Shown here one piece after another: positions 22,225 to 34,192 of a stretch of 64,000 nt of DNA. Position numbers and translations under genes: made by a program. This DNA comes from Pyxicephalus adspersus. Lineage: Eukaryota > Chordata > Amphibia > Anura > Pyxicephalidae. How positions within the stretch are numbered: the stretch's first letter is position 1; the number at the start of each line of letters is the position of its first letter. Under the pieces are notes generated by a model. The model was not told the origin of the DNA. It saw nothing but the letters and a program-made list of their open reading frames with translations, and did not search any database. Location of the stretch: NCBI RefSeq assembly GCF_032062135.1, contig NC_092859.1, forward strand, positions 32,806,573 to 32,870,572. The letters are read 5' to 3'.

Positions 22225-22514
22225 CAGGGATCTGCAAACTCTGGCCATTAGGCCAGGATCGGCCAGGGGGCGTTAGGAACTACCAGAGCCGCCGGAGCTC
22301 CGGTGCCACCCCCTTGCAGTGCCTCCCCTATTTACCGCGGCCGCGTTGATACTTCCACCACCACGGTAAATAGGGAAAGCAGCAGTACGGAGGAGAGGGA
22401 TTTCACTTCAGGGGGCGTTCCCTGGTGATGGGCGGAGCCATTAGGGCGGGTCTGGCCTCGTGTGTTCCCGCCCCCCCATAAATGGCCTAATGGCCATAAA
22501 ACTTGCCAACCCTG
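22225..22514. mobile_element. Non-autonomous hAT-type element with perfect 8-bp target duplication
   Basis: AAGTAGAG at 22217-22224 recurs at 22515-22522. The ends are CAGGGATCTGCAAAC and its diverged inverse CTTGCCAACCCTG. Just inside, GGCCATTAGGCC and GGCCTAATGGCC are also inverted. The 290-bp body is GC-richer than its surroundings and has no transposase. Confidence 0.87.
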
Positions 22515-22550
22515 AAGTAGAGCATTGCAGGAGAGTTGACATTTACAGTG

Positions 22551-22765
22551 AGGCCCCTTTCACAACTGAGGTTGCAAACAGTGTGGTAAGCCGCTCCTAT
22601 GCACATAGCAAATTACTGCTATATGCCCAGGGGTGGCAAACCACACCACAAATTAAGGCGTTCTTCCTCCAGAGGAAGAGAAGCGACCGCATGGCCAGAA
22701 GCAACATGTCGTTTCCAGGAACCACAACCAACTGCAATATAACTGCATGTAAACGGGCCCTGAGG
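22551..22765. repeat. Probable short inverted-repeat element
   Basis: AGGCCCCTTTCACA near the left end and TGTAAACGGGCCCT near the right end are imperfect reverse complements. The interior has TGCCCAGGGGTGGCAAACC and AAATTAAGGCGTTCTTCCTC. A 159-codon frame runs through this and the neighbouring hAT-type element; it is repeat-derived, not a gene. Confidence 0.45.
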
Positions 22766-23178
22766 TCTGCTTTCTCCCTGGAGTGGGCAGTGGCTGTTTT
22801 TGGGTCCCCTATAGACATGAGCTCCTATGTTATGGCTATTTTCATTAATAAAGCAAGGATTCAGGCCAGGACAACCTTGGCTCACAAGAAGTGGAGATGT
22901 ACCATGGTGTTAGGGTATAATGTCCAAAGTAAATGTTAAGACAGTGATAAATTTATATTCCACTTATTTTCCACTTTGATATTAATTTATATTAATCTAC
23001 TTCTCATTTCTCACATCAAACCAGATTAAATGTGTTTTAAATCTTAAAATATTACTGTTTAAAATCTTTAAATATAATAAAATTCTCTAAATGTTTGTTT
23101 TTTTATTCTAAAAGAGTAGTTAGTGTTTCTGGTCAAATATTTGGAATGTTAATCCCTTAATAACATTTTTTACATTTT

Positions 23179-23382
23179 TTTTTTTTGTAAACTGTTTTTA
23201 TTAGTTTTATACACATACAAATACAACTTTATAACTTTATCCAAAAAGAAAAGAAGAAAAAGAATATGGGGGATAAAATAAACGGGGAACAAAAAGGGAA
23301 CACTCGCAATTCCAGTATTATTAATATCATCACAGGAACACTCAACGATCACACGGTCATCCCGATATATTGGTGATATACC
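23179..23382 (-). mobile_element. 5'-truncated retroposon with perfect 16-bp target duplication
   Basis: ACATTTTTTACATTTT at 23163-23178 is repeated exactly at 23383-23398. The insert begins with a T-run on the plus strand, i.e. a poly(A) tail on the minus strand, and continues as an A-rich LINE-like 3' end. Long duplication plus terminal poly(A) is the signature of target-primed reverse transcription. No reverse transcriptase segment is kept in the 204 bases. Confidence 0.82.
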
Positions 23383-23501
23383 ACATTTTTTACATTTTAA
23401 GTTGATTGAAGAATCACTGACAAATTTTTTTGGAGCCATTATGAAAAATAACCTTGAGATCAGGATTCTATCGTCTATATATTTATTTCTTAGGTGTAAA
23501 T

Positions 23502-23731
23502 TTATTTGATTGTTCAATAATCATTAAAAAAAAAACTGCACAACGACAGGCCAACAACGCCAGTGAACGAGGAATGACGCTGGAGACGAATGAGCGTCCC
23601 TGCGGATCCTTTGGGCGACATTTTTCGGTATCTATTGTGTGTACGGTCCTTCAGTGATCGTGGATTGTTCTGCAATAAATTGTATCTAGTGTGTGTACAT
23701 TATTGATAGATTATATTTGAACAATCAAATA
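23502..23731. repeat. Inverted-repeat element with perfect 16-bp ends
   Basis: TTATTTGATTGTTCAA at 23502-23517 is the exact reverse complement of 23716-23731. The roughly 200-bp interior is GC-rich (GACGCTGGAGACGAATGAGC) against an AT-rich background. It directly follows the retroposon at 23179-23382. Confidence 0.65.
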
Positions 23732-24335
23732 AAATAATTGTGAATAATGGTAGATCTGTTGTTAGTCGTTCGTTTTCTAGTGACAATTATTGCACGTGTG
23801 TACCTAGCCTAGGTGTCATAGGAGCCCCAATGAAGATCTGTGTACGCATATTATTGGCTAAGGAACTCCTATGTGTGCTGGACATGCACTGATAAAAAGC
23901 CAAAAATCCTTGTTTCAGGGGTGTGTTCACTAAATGATACAGATTGTTTCCACTGTACCTAAAGCTGAGAAGAACAATATAATCTATCGCACTCTGCCAT
24001 TCCCTGATTTATGAAGGTGTCAGGAACTAAAGAATTGTTTACTTACATACTGCATCATGAGCTCTCCCAGAGCCAGGAATTTAGAAAGAATAGATAGACA
24101 ATTGTAACAGCTAATTCATTGATGATTGCACACAAATGCTCATTTACAACAAGGTTCCCTAATTTCCTGGGGAGAGCTGAATTATGTTCTCCAATTTTAA
24201 ACAAAGTGAGTAAACCACAAAGAAAATGCTTTGTGACACATAGATTTGAATATGAATATATTCCGGATATAATTAGATATGCTTTCTAATAATGTCAGGA
24301 CAGGCAGTGTGGTTAGCATGCTTGCCTACAACTTC

Positions 24336-24549
24336 CTTCTTTCTTTCGTGATCATTTCCAGTGACAGATGAACAAATGAGCACTGTACACACCGTGTTCT
24401 GTTCAATGAGGGGGTAGGAGAAGCGAGCAGCACCCCACTGTGCTCTCTTTCATAGAAGGATGATGTTGCCCATCAATCCCACATTGGGGACACTGTATGT
24501 CCGATTGTTCATCCTGGACAAAAAACATCTGAAATGTGTATGTAGCCTA
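24336..24549 (+). repeat. Copy of the GTGTATGTAGCCT inverted-repeat family
   Basis: Contains CACTGTACACACCGTGTTCT, GAGCAGCACCCC and CTCTTTCATAG, and ends GTGTATGTAGCCT. The same words in the same order occur at 49741-50249 and 61055-61332. The left terminus is missing. Confidence 0.6.
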
Positions 24550-25729
24550 AATGTTGTGTGATATCAAGCTAATAAACAAATAAGAGAATCAATACTTACC
24601 TTCAGATTGTGCTCATAACTAAAATATTCATTAGGTGTGGACCAACATCCATTAGCAAATGCTTTTATGATGGGATGAAAGGTCTTCGTTCTGAAGGTTT
24701 TGTACGTCTTCAAATGTAAACAGCATGGTTCCTGTATTTGTTTAGTCTACTTATCCCTGATAATGCCCACATACCATACGATGAGTTTGTGGGATTATTC
24801 TCGGGAAACGAGGAAACACATTGACATCTGAGAACAGTGAAAGATGGGTCGAACAATAATTTACTGGAATCTCTTGCCTTTATTGACTCTGGCTAAAGCT
24901 TAGAGCTCTTCCTCTTGTTTGTTCTTGTAGGCTTCGGCAGAATTTTGGGAATTCTCTTGACGTCTGTGCCCTGAGTGCCAGAACAATGCATTGTAAGGAA
25001 GTTGTAGAGCTACAGGGGGAGGAAGTTATAGAAATGTGTTTATCTAGGATTTTTTATTAGTCATGCTTAGCAGAGACCGGAAAATAAATAGGGAAACTTT
25101 ATGAGTTTGCATTAAAGATGGAATGAGATGAGGGTCCTGTTTTCAGCAGAATTGTTCCACCCGACCTATGGCCTATTGCTTAAACGTGCTTTATAAACTG
25201 ATTGGTTCATTGAGACACAAATTCAGTTCAACCCAATCCATGGCAGCTACAGATTACTAATATACTCTCTTGGGTGATCCAATCTACTAATAAATTAGTC
25301 AATATTTGTGTCATTTACCAGTGCCTGTGTTATTCATTCCGTGGTCTCTCATATGGACTTTGTGGTCCTAATGCATCGACTTGCCTATGAAAGCACAAAA
25401 TCCAATTCAATTCTATATTATTCAGGCTAACAAAGTGTGCTCGTTCCTTGTTTCACTTTGGCTATGAACTGTGATTATGAGTACTGTGGGCAATGGCACA
25501 ACCTGTAATGCCACCAAGTTGCCTCTTGAACACTTAGGCCACTTTCAGACTTGCAGTAAACCTTAGTGTTGTACCCCATGCTAAACCGCACTTCTAACCA
25601 CTCCTAATTTAACTTTTTCGGGAGCAGTTGGGAACCACTTTGTCTTAGTCTTTACGTGTTGTTGTGTTTGTGTTGCTGTAATGATGAGGTTACGACATGA
25701 CATGTTGCTTCTGATCGTGCAGTTGCTTT

Positions 25730-26196
25730 TTGTTTTTTAAATACATTTTTTTTTACAAGGAAGCAAAGAAACAAAAAAGAAAAAAATATACATAGGATAT
25801 AAACCAAGAGAGTACATCGGTTACATTGGTAATTGACATTTAACTTATGAAATTACATGACATTACCAGAACCAAACATCAGTACATTCAATATAGTCAA
25901 TGTATCTCCATAACAAAAGTAATTTTTTTTCCTATTTGTTTTGTGTGAATTCTTTATAACATTCTAACAAACCCATCAAAACAAATGAAAAAGATAGGGG
26001 GGGATTTAACACGGTGAGCAAAGTGCAGCATGCCAATATCAGCGTTAGAAAGATGGCATTGTAGTAAGATATATACTTATACCTAGTTGGGGTCTGTGTG
26101 TATACCACTATCAATAGTCGCCTACTACCTATCAGGATGCGCCCAACATCCTTGTATCATACCACACCGTATAATGAAATAATTAAATAATTATCA
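25730..26196 (-). mobile_element. 5'-truncated retroposon with perfect 13-bp target duplication
   Basis: GTGCAGTTGCTTT at 25717-25729 is repeated exactly at 26197-26209. The 467-bp insert starts with a T-rich run and an A-rich stretch, the minus-strand orientation of a LINE-like tail. It interrupts an older repeat that starts near 25545 (GGCCACTTTCAGACTTGCAG) and resumes after 26209 (GAGGAAGAACTGCGATGC). A 60-codon minus-strand frame inside has no match I know. Confidence 0.83.
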
Positions 26197-27029
26197 GTGC
26201 AGTTGCTTTATATTCTTTGGAGGAAGAACTGCGATGCAACCACACTAAATTGCATGATACTGCGTTCTTCAAATGCTCTAGTTGATGTTAAGAGCACCTG
26301 GAAGCAGCTAAATGTGTAGTTTTCAGCCAGAAATCTGAAAGATGGTTTAACCAATTAACATATTGGATGCACTCATAATGTTGATAATAAATGGGTGATC
26401 GAGTGACCCCATACTCATACACACATACGCATATGGTACTGGATAAAATGCCATCACACACAGGCAGACCCTTATGCACAAAACATCATGTATTTACAGT
26501 AGGTTTCCTGATAATTTCCGAAATATTTATGTATTTTTATTATGAATAGTATATTTTACTTTATATACTATAAAACATTTGCCATCAGACTTATGTGAGA
26601 TACAATATTTACGGGTCTCTTTTTAAATGTTTTCAAGATTCATCCAACTCAAAATTCCCACACTTTTACATTAGACTTAATTAAAAATGTATGAATTGTG
26701 GGTAAAAAGTTGATTCACACATGTCCTAATTTACTCCAGTTCAGTGTGAACAATGGGTACATTTTGCGTGAAGGTTGAGTACATTTTGGATTAAAAAACA
26801 GACCTCTTAATATATTTTTGTAACTTGTTATATATCTCTGATTGGTACTTGTTGATCTTGCCAACAAAAAAATGCAATTTATCTGATGCTATTTCTGATT
26901 TGTAAACTTACCAATTTTACTTTGCTTAACACAGGCTGTGCTATTGGTAGCCCTGTTCTCATGTGTGTATCTATGTCTCTGTTTCCTTTTCCGCTTTAAT
27001 CTGTAATTATCAGATAAAACATATTTTAC

Positions 27030-27146
27030 TACTATTATTAAACTGTAGTTATAGCGCCAACATATTACGCATCACTGTACATTAAACAGGGGTTTCAAAT
27101 GACAGTTACAAACAATGACACAGGAGGCGGAGAGGACCCTGCCCAA
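27030..27146 (-). repeat. SINE/LINE tail copy
   Basis: Reads ATAGCGCCAACATATTACGC, TGTACATTAAACAGGGG, CAAATGACAG, GACACAGGAGG and GAGAGGACCCTGCCC. Same order as 20476-20612, more diverged. Confidence 0.65.
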
Positions 27147-29337
27147 ATTAAAAAAATGGGAACTAATATGAAAGTGTTGTTTAGTTACAATTAGATGTAA
27201 TCTTACAAAAAAAAATAATAAATATATTTATTTATGACAAATCTCCAGTTATGGAAAAAAGAAGGACAAGGTTTGTAGAACCAAAAAGGGATAATTAGGA
27301 GCCAATTATTTGTTCCTAGTGCATTGGTATCTCCAACCATATAAATTTATTCCAACATGTCAGGTACCAGAAGAAGCTTCTACTACATCAGGGACCTGAT
27401 TAGCAGCTACTCTTTGTTATGTGCCTTTAATTACTTCCTCAGTTTTACAAGACACTTCCACATATTCTAACGTTGACGGTTCTCTGTCTCAGATCTCCAT
27501 AGTGTTTTGGAATTTTGGCTCCATGGACCTGAGCACAATAGGAGAATCAGAGAACAAAGTGTGTGTGATTCTTCCCTGGAGACATATGGGAGGAAAATGT
27601 ACAGCTCGACATTCTGACTACATCAGAGCCAAGACCCCAACATATGTCTAGTACCTTTCCACAAACTGGACAGACATCAAGGATCCCCTTCAAGAGGAAA
27701 CTCCAGAAAGGAAGCAACATTTTGCATTAAAGAAAAAATATTAGGTCAGCAATATGGGACATATCAGATTCCACCTGTATTTATTATTATACCTTTTGTT
27801 AATGTAAGCGGTGCAGGCACCAATTTAAAATGGTTGCGGCTCCCGTACAGTAGAGCTTAGACCGGTAGAGGGAGAAGTAGCACAAGGAGCCAGACGGTTG
27901 TGTTGCAGGGCCCAATGGCTAACAAGGTACATGCTAAAAGGGTGAAAGAATGTGCTGCTTCTTTCTTCTATGACCATCATACAATGGGGGAGCTACAAGA
28001 ACTAAAATGTTATATAACAGCGCCAGAGAAATCTCTTCTGCTTCTGCCAAGCAGTGCTGTGTGCCAGAGATGTGTAAATGTCAAGACTGGATAAGCAGCA
28101 ATAGAAATCCTTTGGCAGGTAAACCAACTTTTATCTTTTTATTTAACTATTATGTGGAGTTCAGCTTTAAAGTTTTCAAAGTACAGCTATCTTGTTTCCC
28201 TTCCCCCTTTTAACTAAAGAAGCCAACCATCCTTCTTCACAATTACCAAGATTTCAGCAGCCATGGCTGTGCCCTTTTGTTTCCATCCAGCAGCATCTGA
28301 ACCGAAGCCCCCTAAATACTTTCAGGAAGACTTTCTTTAAAAGTACAGTTATCCTTAGTTCCACTTTACCAAATGGCATTAGGCCAGGCTCTTTTTGCTG
28401 AAAGGGACAGGTACTCTTACTTCCCTGATAGCTGTTGCAGCTGTCAAAATGATCTAAGCCGCACATGCACAGCTCAACATTGGTTGCCAGAACTCTCAGC
28501 TTCCCCTGCAGGTGCAGGGACTGAATAAACTCCCAGGCACCTGCACAGGATTACTTCATCCCGACCTAGCCGATCAACATGACCAAAGATTGGAATGAGG
28601 AGAAGTAAGAAGATGGCAATACCTGTGATGGACCAGGGGCGGGTGAATATCCCCTGGGTATAGTTCCACTTTATGTTCCATGGCGGTCATGCTCATGTTT
28701 GCATTTACTATTTAATAAAACACCGACCCAGAATGGTTCATGAGTTCTAACCTACTAAAGGCAGATTTTAAAGTCTGAAAGATCTAAATATAAGTGATAG
28801 ATAAATTATGGTTTTATGGCCTGATAGCTCTAAATGTACTCATAGCACACCATTAGTGAATTAAAGGTTTCTTTAGCGATACTCATACTGCTTGCCAAGT
28901 TTCACTTGTATACCTGTCTAAACATTGACAAGTAAGTCAACAGACAATGTAGCCTAATCAAATATTTTTATGCTGTGCTCTGCAAAACACCTCGGATCTT
29001 TTAGGTGGACATATCATCCAAATAGAACCTTCCCCCTGCACCAACCTACACCACCCCTCACCCTATCATCCCCACTGACATTCTTACCTTTGCCCTATGA
29101 TATCACACTGGCTGGTCACATAACAAAATGCCCTGGCACAGGTGTTTGTTCCCAGGTTGCTAGAATTGGATGTTGACCATGTTAAGTATTGTCGAGAACA
29201 GAGGGATCACAGCTGCTGAAGTCTCCATATGAAATTGTAGCCTCCCTCCACATTTAGGCCCTTTGGCTGAAATCATATTCTGTATAGAATGTGCTGTCAT
29301 TAAATCAACTGCCTGCGAAGGGAGACACAACATTATA

Positions 29338-29585
29338 TTTAAAGCGGAACTTTCCTTAAAATAAAAAATGACACTTTCCTTTACTTACACAGAGCCCTCG
29401 ATCCCTCTACAGCTGGCTTTGATTTGGTCCTGTGTCACTTTGGGTTCTTTCTTCGTCCGGAAGAGGATGTAGCTTCCCCTTCTTTTTTTAAGTATTTAGG
29501 AAAAAAACACTTTTTTACATAATATAAAAGGATAGTCTACCCTTTTATAAAAAGTAAAAAATGTGGTGATAGGTCTGCTTTACCT
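29338..29585. repeat. Inverted-repeat element (TAAAGCGGAAC...)
   Basis: The left end TTAAAGCGGAACTTTCC and right end GATAGGTCTGCTTTA are imperfect inverse copies. The right half matches, in reverse, the repeat at 2399. The interior has no coding frame. Confidence 0.55.
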
Positions 29586-30520
29586 ATATCACAAACGTCC
29601 ATTACTTCCTTAAACCAAAACTGCACAGACAACCTTACACCAGAGCTGGATCAGATCGTGACACCAGTATAGCGTCCTCTTCTGTATGTCCGCATGTAGT
29701 TGCAAATTACTGAATACAGTTTTAGTGAATTTGTCTTTTATATCTGGTGGAGATCAGCTATAATTAAAGCAAAATATTATTAAACTTTTATATTGATCAC
29801 ATGTACAGAAAATGGAGCAAAATGAGAAGATATCTGAGATGTATGCAACTGGACTCTAATTGGTTCCTTTAGTGCCATGTGCAATGTTTAAACTTATTTT
29901 TATAATGCTGAATTCACAGCAGCATTTTAATAAAAGTGCCATTAAAGTTACCTCCACCCTATACTCCACTTCAGCTGAGCAAATTTTACCAGATTAGCAC
30001 TTTACCAGAGCTCTCTTCCTTCGACATGTTTAAATCTTTATTTTAGGAAAATAATAAAATTCCTTATTGTTTTTAGCTGTGTTCATAAATGTCTGACATT
30101 GATGAGTCCCTCAAATGGCACTCAGACTCCTCAATTACCAGATCCCAGTCCGAGCACCTTTGGGATGCGGTAGATAGAGAGATTTGTAGACAAATCTGCA
30201 GCAGCTGCATGATGCTATCATGTCAAGACCAAAATTCCTGTGGAATGTTCACAGCACCACAAAGAATTATCATTATGTCCCTATTATTTATTTATTATTC
30301 CTTTTTTCATAGAACAATTATTGTTGGTTACTAACCATCTTTAGGATTCAACTTTAAGCTAGGACCTTAACTTTGGCATTCTTACCTATCAGTACCGCCT
30401 ATGCTCCCTAGAAGGTGAATTAAAAAAATAGCTATGCAGAATTACAAATTTTATGTATATTATATGTATCTCAACTGTGTGTTTAGTTGCCTAAATTTAA
30501 GGATGAGGCTGATTTCTTTC

Positions 30521-30578
30521 AAATGTATAGAAATGTATAAATGTATAAATGTATAAATGTATGTGTAAATGTATAAAA
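30521..30578. repeat. Short tandem repeat AAATGTAT(A)
   Basis: Six or so copies of AAATGTATA with small changes, one unit reading AAATGTATGTGT. Confidence 0.85.
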
Positions 30579-31441
30579 CTTCTAACTCCAGACTCTCTCA
30601 CCACTCTAACCAGCAGATGTCACCAGTTCATTTACAACATGGCCATAGTATATTATACAGAAAGTCAGTAGGGTTTACCAACCCACATAAGCAGAAAGGC
30701 CGCAGAGTTTATTTGGGTTAATTTTGGATCTGCAGATATGTTTGTCAGGTGATAATTATTCACCGAATTGTTACTGCCCTGGGAATTCAATGACATGCAA
30801 ACTGCATTAACCTTTCATAATCACTATAAATCCATGAACTATTTGATCTTGTATGTGCCAGTTCATACCATGGTACTGGATCAGGTTGGCATGATCAAGG
30901 CTATGACCGGTTAGTTTTTAGGAGCTTTCATTTTTAAATGGTTCTACAGGCAAGGTAACCCAATTATGTCTTTTTATTTGCTCAACAATATTTTTGGGGT
31001 TCCTCCTTCTTCGAACCTACAACAAAAATGAAAATATAAAGAATGCATTAGTCTTTGTTTGTATAAATTGACCTATAGACTATTTTGTGTAGATTTCTAT
31101 TTAGCCAGAATCTGGAGCCATCATCTCACTAATTAGCCCTTAGGATCCTTTCATTTTTTTGGACTCCTGAAACATATCAAGTTTTGGTGGAGTCTGAATA
31201 AAATGAAATCTGGACTTTATACTTTTGGTTTTGGTGCTTCTCTTTTTTCACAAAAAGTCCCTTCTCAAGTACAAAGCTGGCCTTTGGCCTGGGATACCTG
31301 CCAAACTACTTGATTAACTTTTTTGAACTCCAAAAGATCCAACATACATTTCTTCTTTTTCCCAGTTATCATTTCTAACATTTCCTAAAAATACAAAAAC
31401 TCATAAAAATTAAATTTTAAAATATTTACATTAACACCAAC

Positions 31442-31444
<3 letters not shown>

Positions 31445-31472
<28 letters not shown>
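31445..31472. repeat. (TA)14 microsatellite
   Basis: Uninterrupted TA dinucleotides. Confidence 0.95.
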
Positions 31473-31476
<4 letters not shown>

Positions 31477-33973
31477 CAATAGCAATATATCCAGTTATAT
31501 ATTAGTAAGAATATATTTTTCATTGTTTACACTATATACAGATGGCGCTGATTTGATCATCATTTGATCAGATGGAGCTTGCACAAATAAACGTGTTATG
31601 TTTTATATTTGTGTGCTTTCATGTCATTTTATAAACCAACATAGAACAATTTGTGGATCTGTTTATACAAATGGATTTTTGTCATAACCCTGAAGAAGAA
31701 GGAACTCAAACCCCCATGAAATGCTTTTGTTAGTTTTATAACTGAGCTAGTTTTATGGTTGGATAATTAGGCAAATAGGAAGTCATAACTGGAAGCAATT
31801 TGCCTTCAGCCTTTTGCATTTTGCTGTTCTTACACTTTTATTTGGTATTTATATCAGCATAGGTTTATCCCAAAAACTGAAAATATTTTTGCAATACATG
31901 CCTGTTTGCTAATGCTTTATTCTTTAAACGACCCTGCAAGTACAGAAAGGTACCCTTGGGTCAACCAGTAGTGCATTTTGCTAATAATTTCCTGTTGTGG
32001 GCTGACAATTGCAAGGAATGACGTCAAACCTGACAGTTGTGTTTTGCAAAACTACAGGATACCTCCCCTTCACATCATCTCTACAACACAGTGAATAGTT
32101 ATTTTTTAATCCAAGATAAAAACTAATATTTGACACCTTCAGATAACGTGGGAAGTGTGCTCGGGACAGGTCTGAATTTTTTACCAATTTGGGGGTAATA
32201 GGAAAATACTGGATGAGGTATAAATGACTAGGGTTTAAATTGCTGAGTTTTTCTATGTTTATAGGTTCTTGAGATGTACTTATGCCATTGCATATATATA
32301 TACGTGTGTGTGTTAAAAACTATATCATTTTTCTTTGATCATTAAATATTTTGATGCTAGAGCTGGCAGTTGCTGAGAGAATGTTTCCTTTAGAGGGCCT
32401 CCGAGACAGAAGCCAAAAAGCCACACTATCCCATTTTGTTGCAGTTCTAGCTAATTCTTTGTTCATCCAAGATAATATTAAGTTATTCAAATACACAGTA
32501 AATCCAACAGACTATCAAAAATAATAGCCCCACCCAATTTGAAAAAAAGAGTTATTCTGGACTTGAACCTACAAAATTGTATTTACTATTGCAGACACGG
32601 TTGATGTTTTGCCTCTGTTGCTCAAACAACTTTTTTGGAACTGAGCTCATTTGCCAGAAAACTGAAAAAGAAGACTGGTTGTTTCATATAATTAATGGTT
32701 CCCTAAAAATGGAGATGTTTCCAAAATCGTCAAATGCAAAAATAAAAAAGTAAATTCACTAAGCTGAGCTATACTAGTAGTTTTTACTTCTGGCTGAAAG
32801 AAATATTATCTTTTCATATTTTCAGATGGACCAAGGTAATAAATGATAATAAAAAAAAAACATTTCTGTTGGAATATATTCATGATCCAGCTCAAGGCAC
32901 TGTGAAATTATAGAGAAGCAATCTTGTAAAGTTATATTTGTGATGAAATATGGTCAGATTCGCTTTTATCTTTAAAAGGTGTTGGTTGATAAAGAAGCTG
33001 TATGTTGAAAACTCCTGGAGTGTCTTAAAGTACATTTCATTTGCTTCTTGCATGGAAAATGCAGAAGGAAAATTGAATTTCTTCGTTACCCAGCTAGGCC
33101 ATGCTGGGGAGTGTGGTAAGTACTGGGCAGGGCATTTATAATATTTCCCCAAATTCCTACACCTTGGTCAATGTGCTGTCAATCCAAAATGTCATAGGCA
33201 GAGCTAAGCATGTCTTTATACTGATGAGTATCGCAGTGTCACCATCTAAGCAGCTACAGCAGCACCAAGGGTGACAATGTTGCAGTGGTTCCTTTGCAAA
33301 GGAGTGTTGTCATCCTAATAAAGAAATTGCAGTCATTCTTAGCCAAGGTCAACAGGTATTTAATAAAAATTTTTTGAGATTCTGGTGCTACTGGTTTCAG
33401 CAAGCCTACATTGTATATGTAATAGTTTGTCCATAGCTTTTTTTTTAATTTTTTTTACTTTTTTGTCATATCTTCAGCAATAATATTGTTACAGGTTAAA
33501 GAAGAAGCCTAGGACCTCATAGTTGGTGCGGTAGGGTCTTTCAAAATCAACTTAAAAGAATTACATCTTCAACATTTCAAGTACACGTGGTGACATGAAA
33601 CCTCTGAGTCATGCCCATGATAATTGGTATGAAGTGGCTATAATATGTACTCTGTGTTAATGTCAATTCTTGTGCATGACCACTCCTGCCAGATCAGGTG
33701 CCCAGCATGTTGTATGGGAAGATCATCCAAGTGGGACAAATTATAGCACATGGTACTTGCATGTTATGCCCCCTTAACAAGAAGGATCAAGCAAGAAATA
33801 TTGCCAAAAAGGTATTCAATTTTTTTTTACACTCACAAGTGTTTTATTACATGCTTTTGCTTTATACTGGCTTTTCATAAAAACATATTAGTTAAAGTGT
33901 GTGTACAGAGCCAGAGGCCAGGGATAATGTTACTCCTGAGTGTGCACATCAGTGGCCATTCAATGGCCTAAGA

Positions 33974-34184
33974 CAGGGGTCAGCAACCTTTACTATCAAA
34001 AGAGCCATTTTGCCTCCTCTTCCACTAAAGAAAAATAGTCTGGAGCCGCAAAACATAACCTCCGCAGTGTCTTGGGAGGAAGGGGATCCCCCATCAGAGA
34101 TCTCCCCGCGGCAGCCAAAGGGAGCCACAACAAGGAGGCTGAAGAGCCGCGTGCGGCTCCGGAGCCGCAGGTTGCAGACCCCTG
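33974..34184. mobile_element. Non-autonomous hAT-type element with perfect 8-bp target duplication
   Basis: GCCTAAGA at 33966-33973 recurs exactly at 34185-34192. The ends CAGGGGTCAGCAACCT and AGGTTGCAGACCCCTG are inverted with one mismatch. The body is 211 bp with a GC-rich middle (GAGCCGCGTGCGGCTCCGGA, itself nearly palindromic). Plus-strand frames crossing it at 33899-34302 are not genes. Confidence 0.92.
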
Positions 34185-34192
34185 GCCTAAGA

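Larger units (their letters stand above)
26210..33965. other. Intergenic DNA, no gene recognised
   Basis: None of the open frames shows a known family. Repeats inside are listed separately (27030-27146, 29338-29585, 30521-30578, 31445-31472). A repeat phrase GACTGGATAAGCAGCAATAG near 28086 recurs near 46302 as ACTGGATAGACAGCAATAAC, so 28080-28200 is also repeat-derived. CCCTGAAGAAGAAGGAACTC at 31689 is a further dispersed motif. Confidence 0.55.

Noticed and set aside
22460..22939. Longest open frame in the window (159 codons)
   Set aside because: It crosses the end of a hAT-type element and a second repeat, resembles no protein and has no splice or promoter context.
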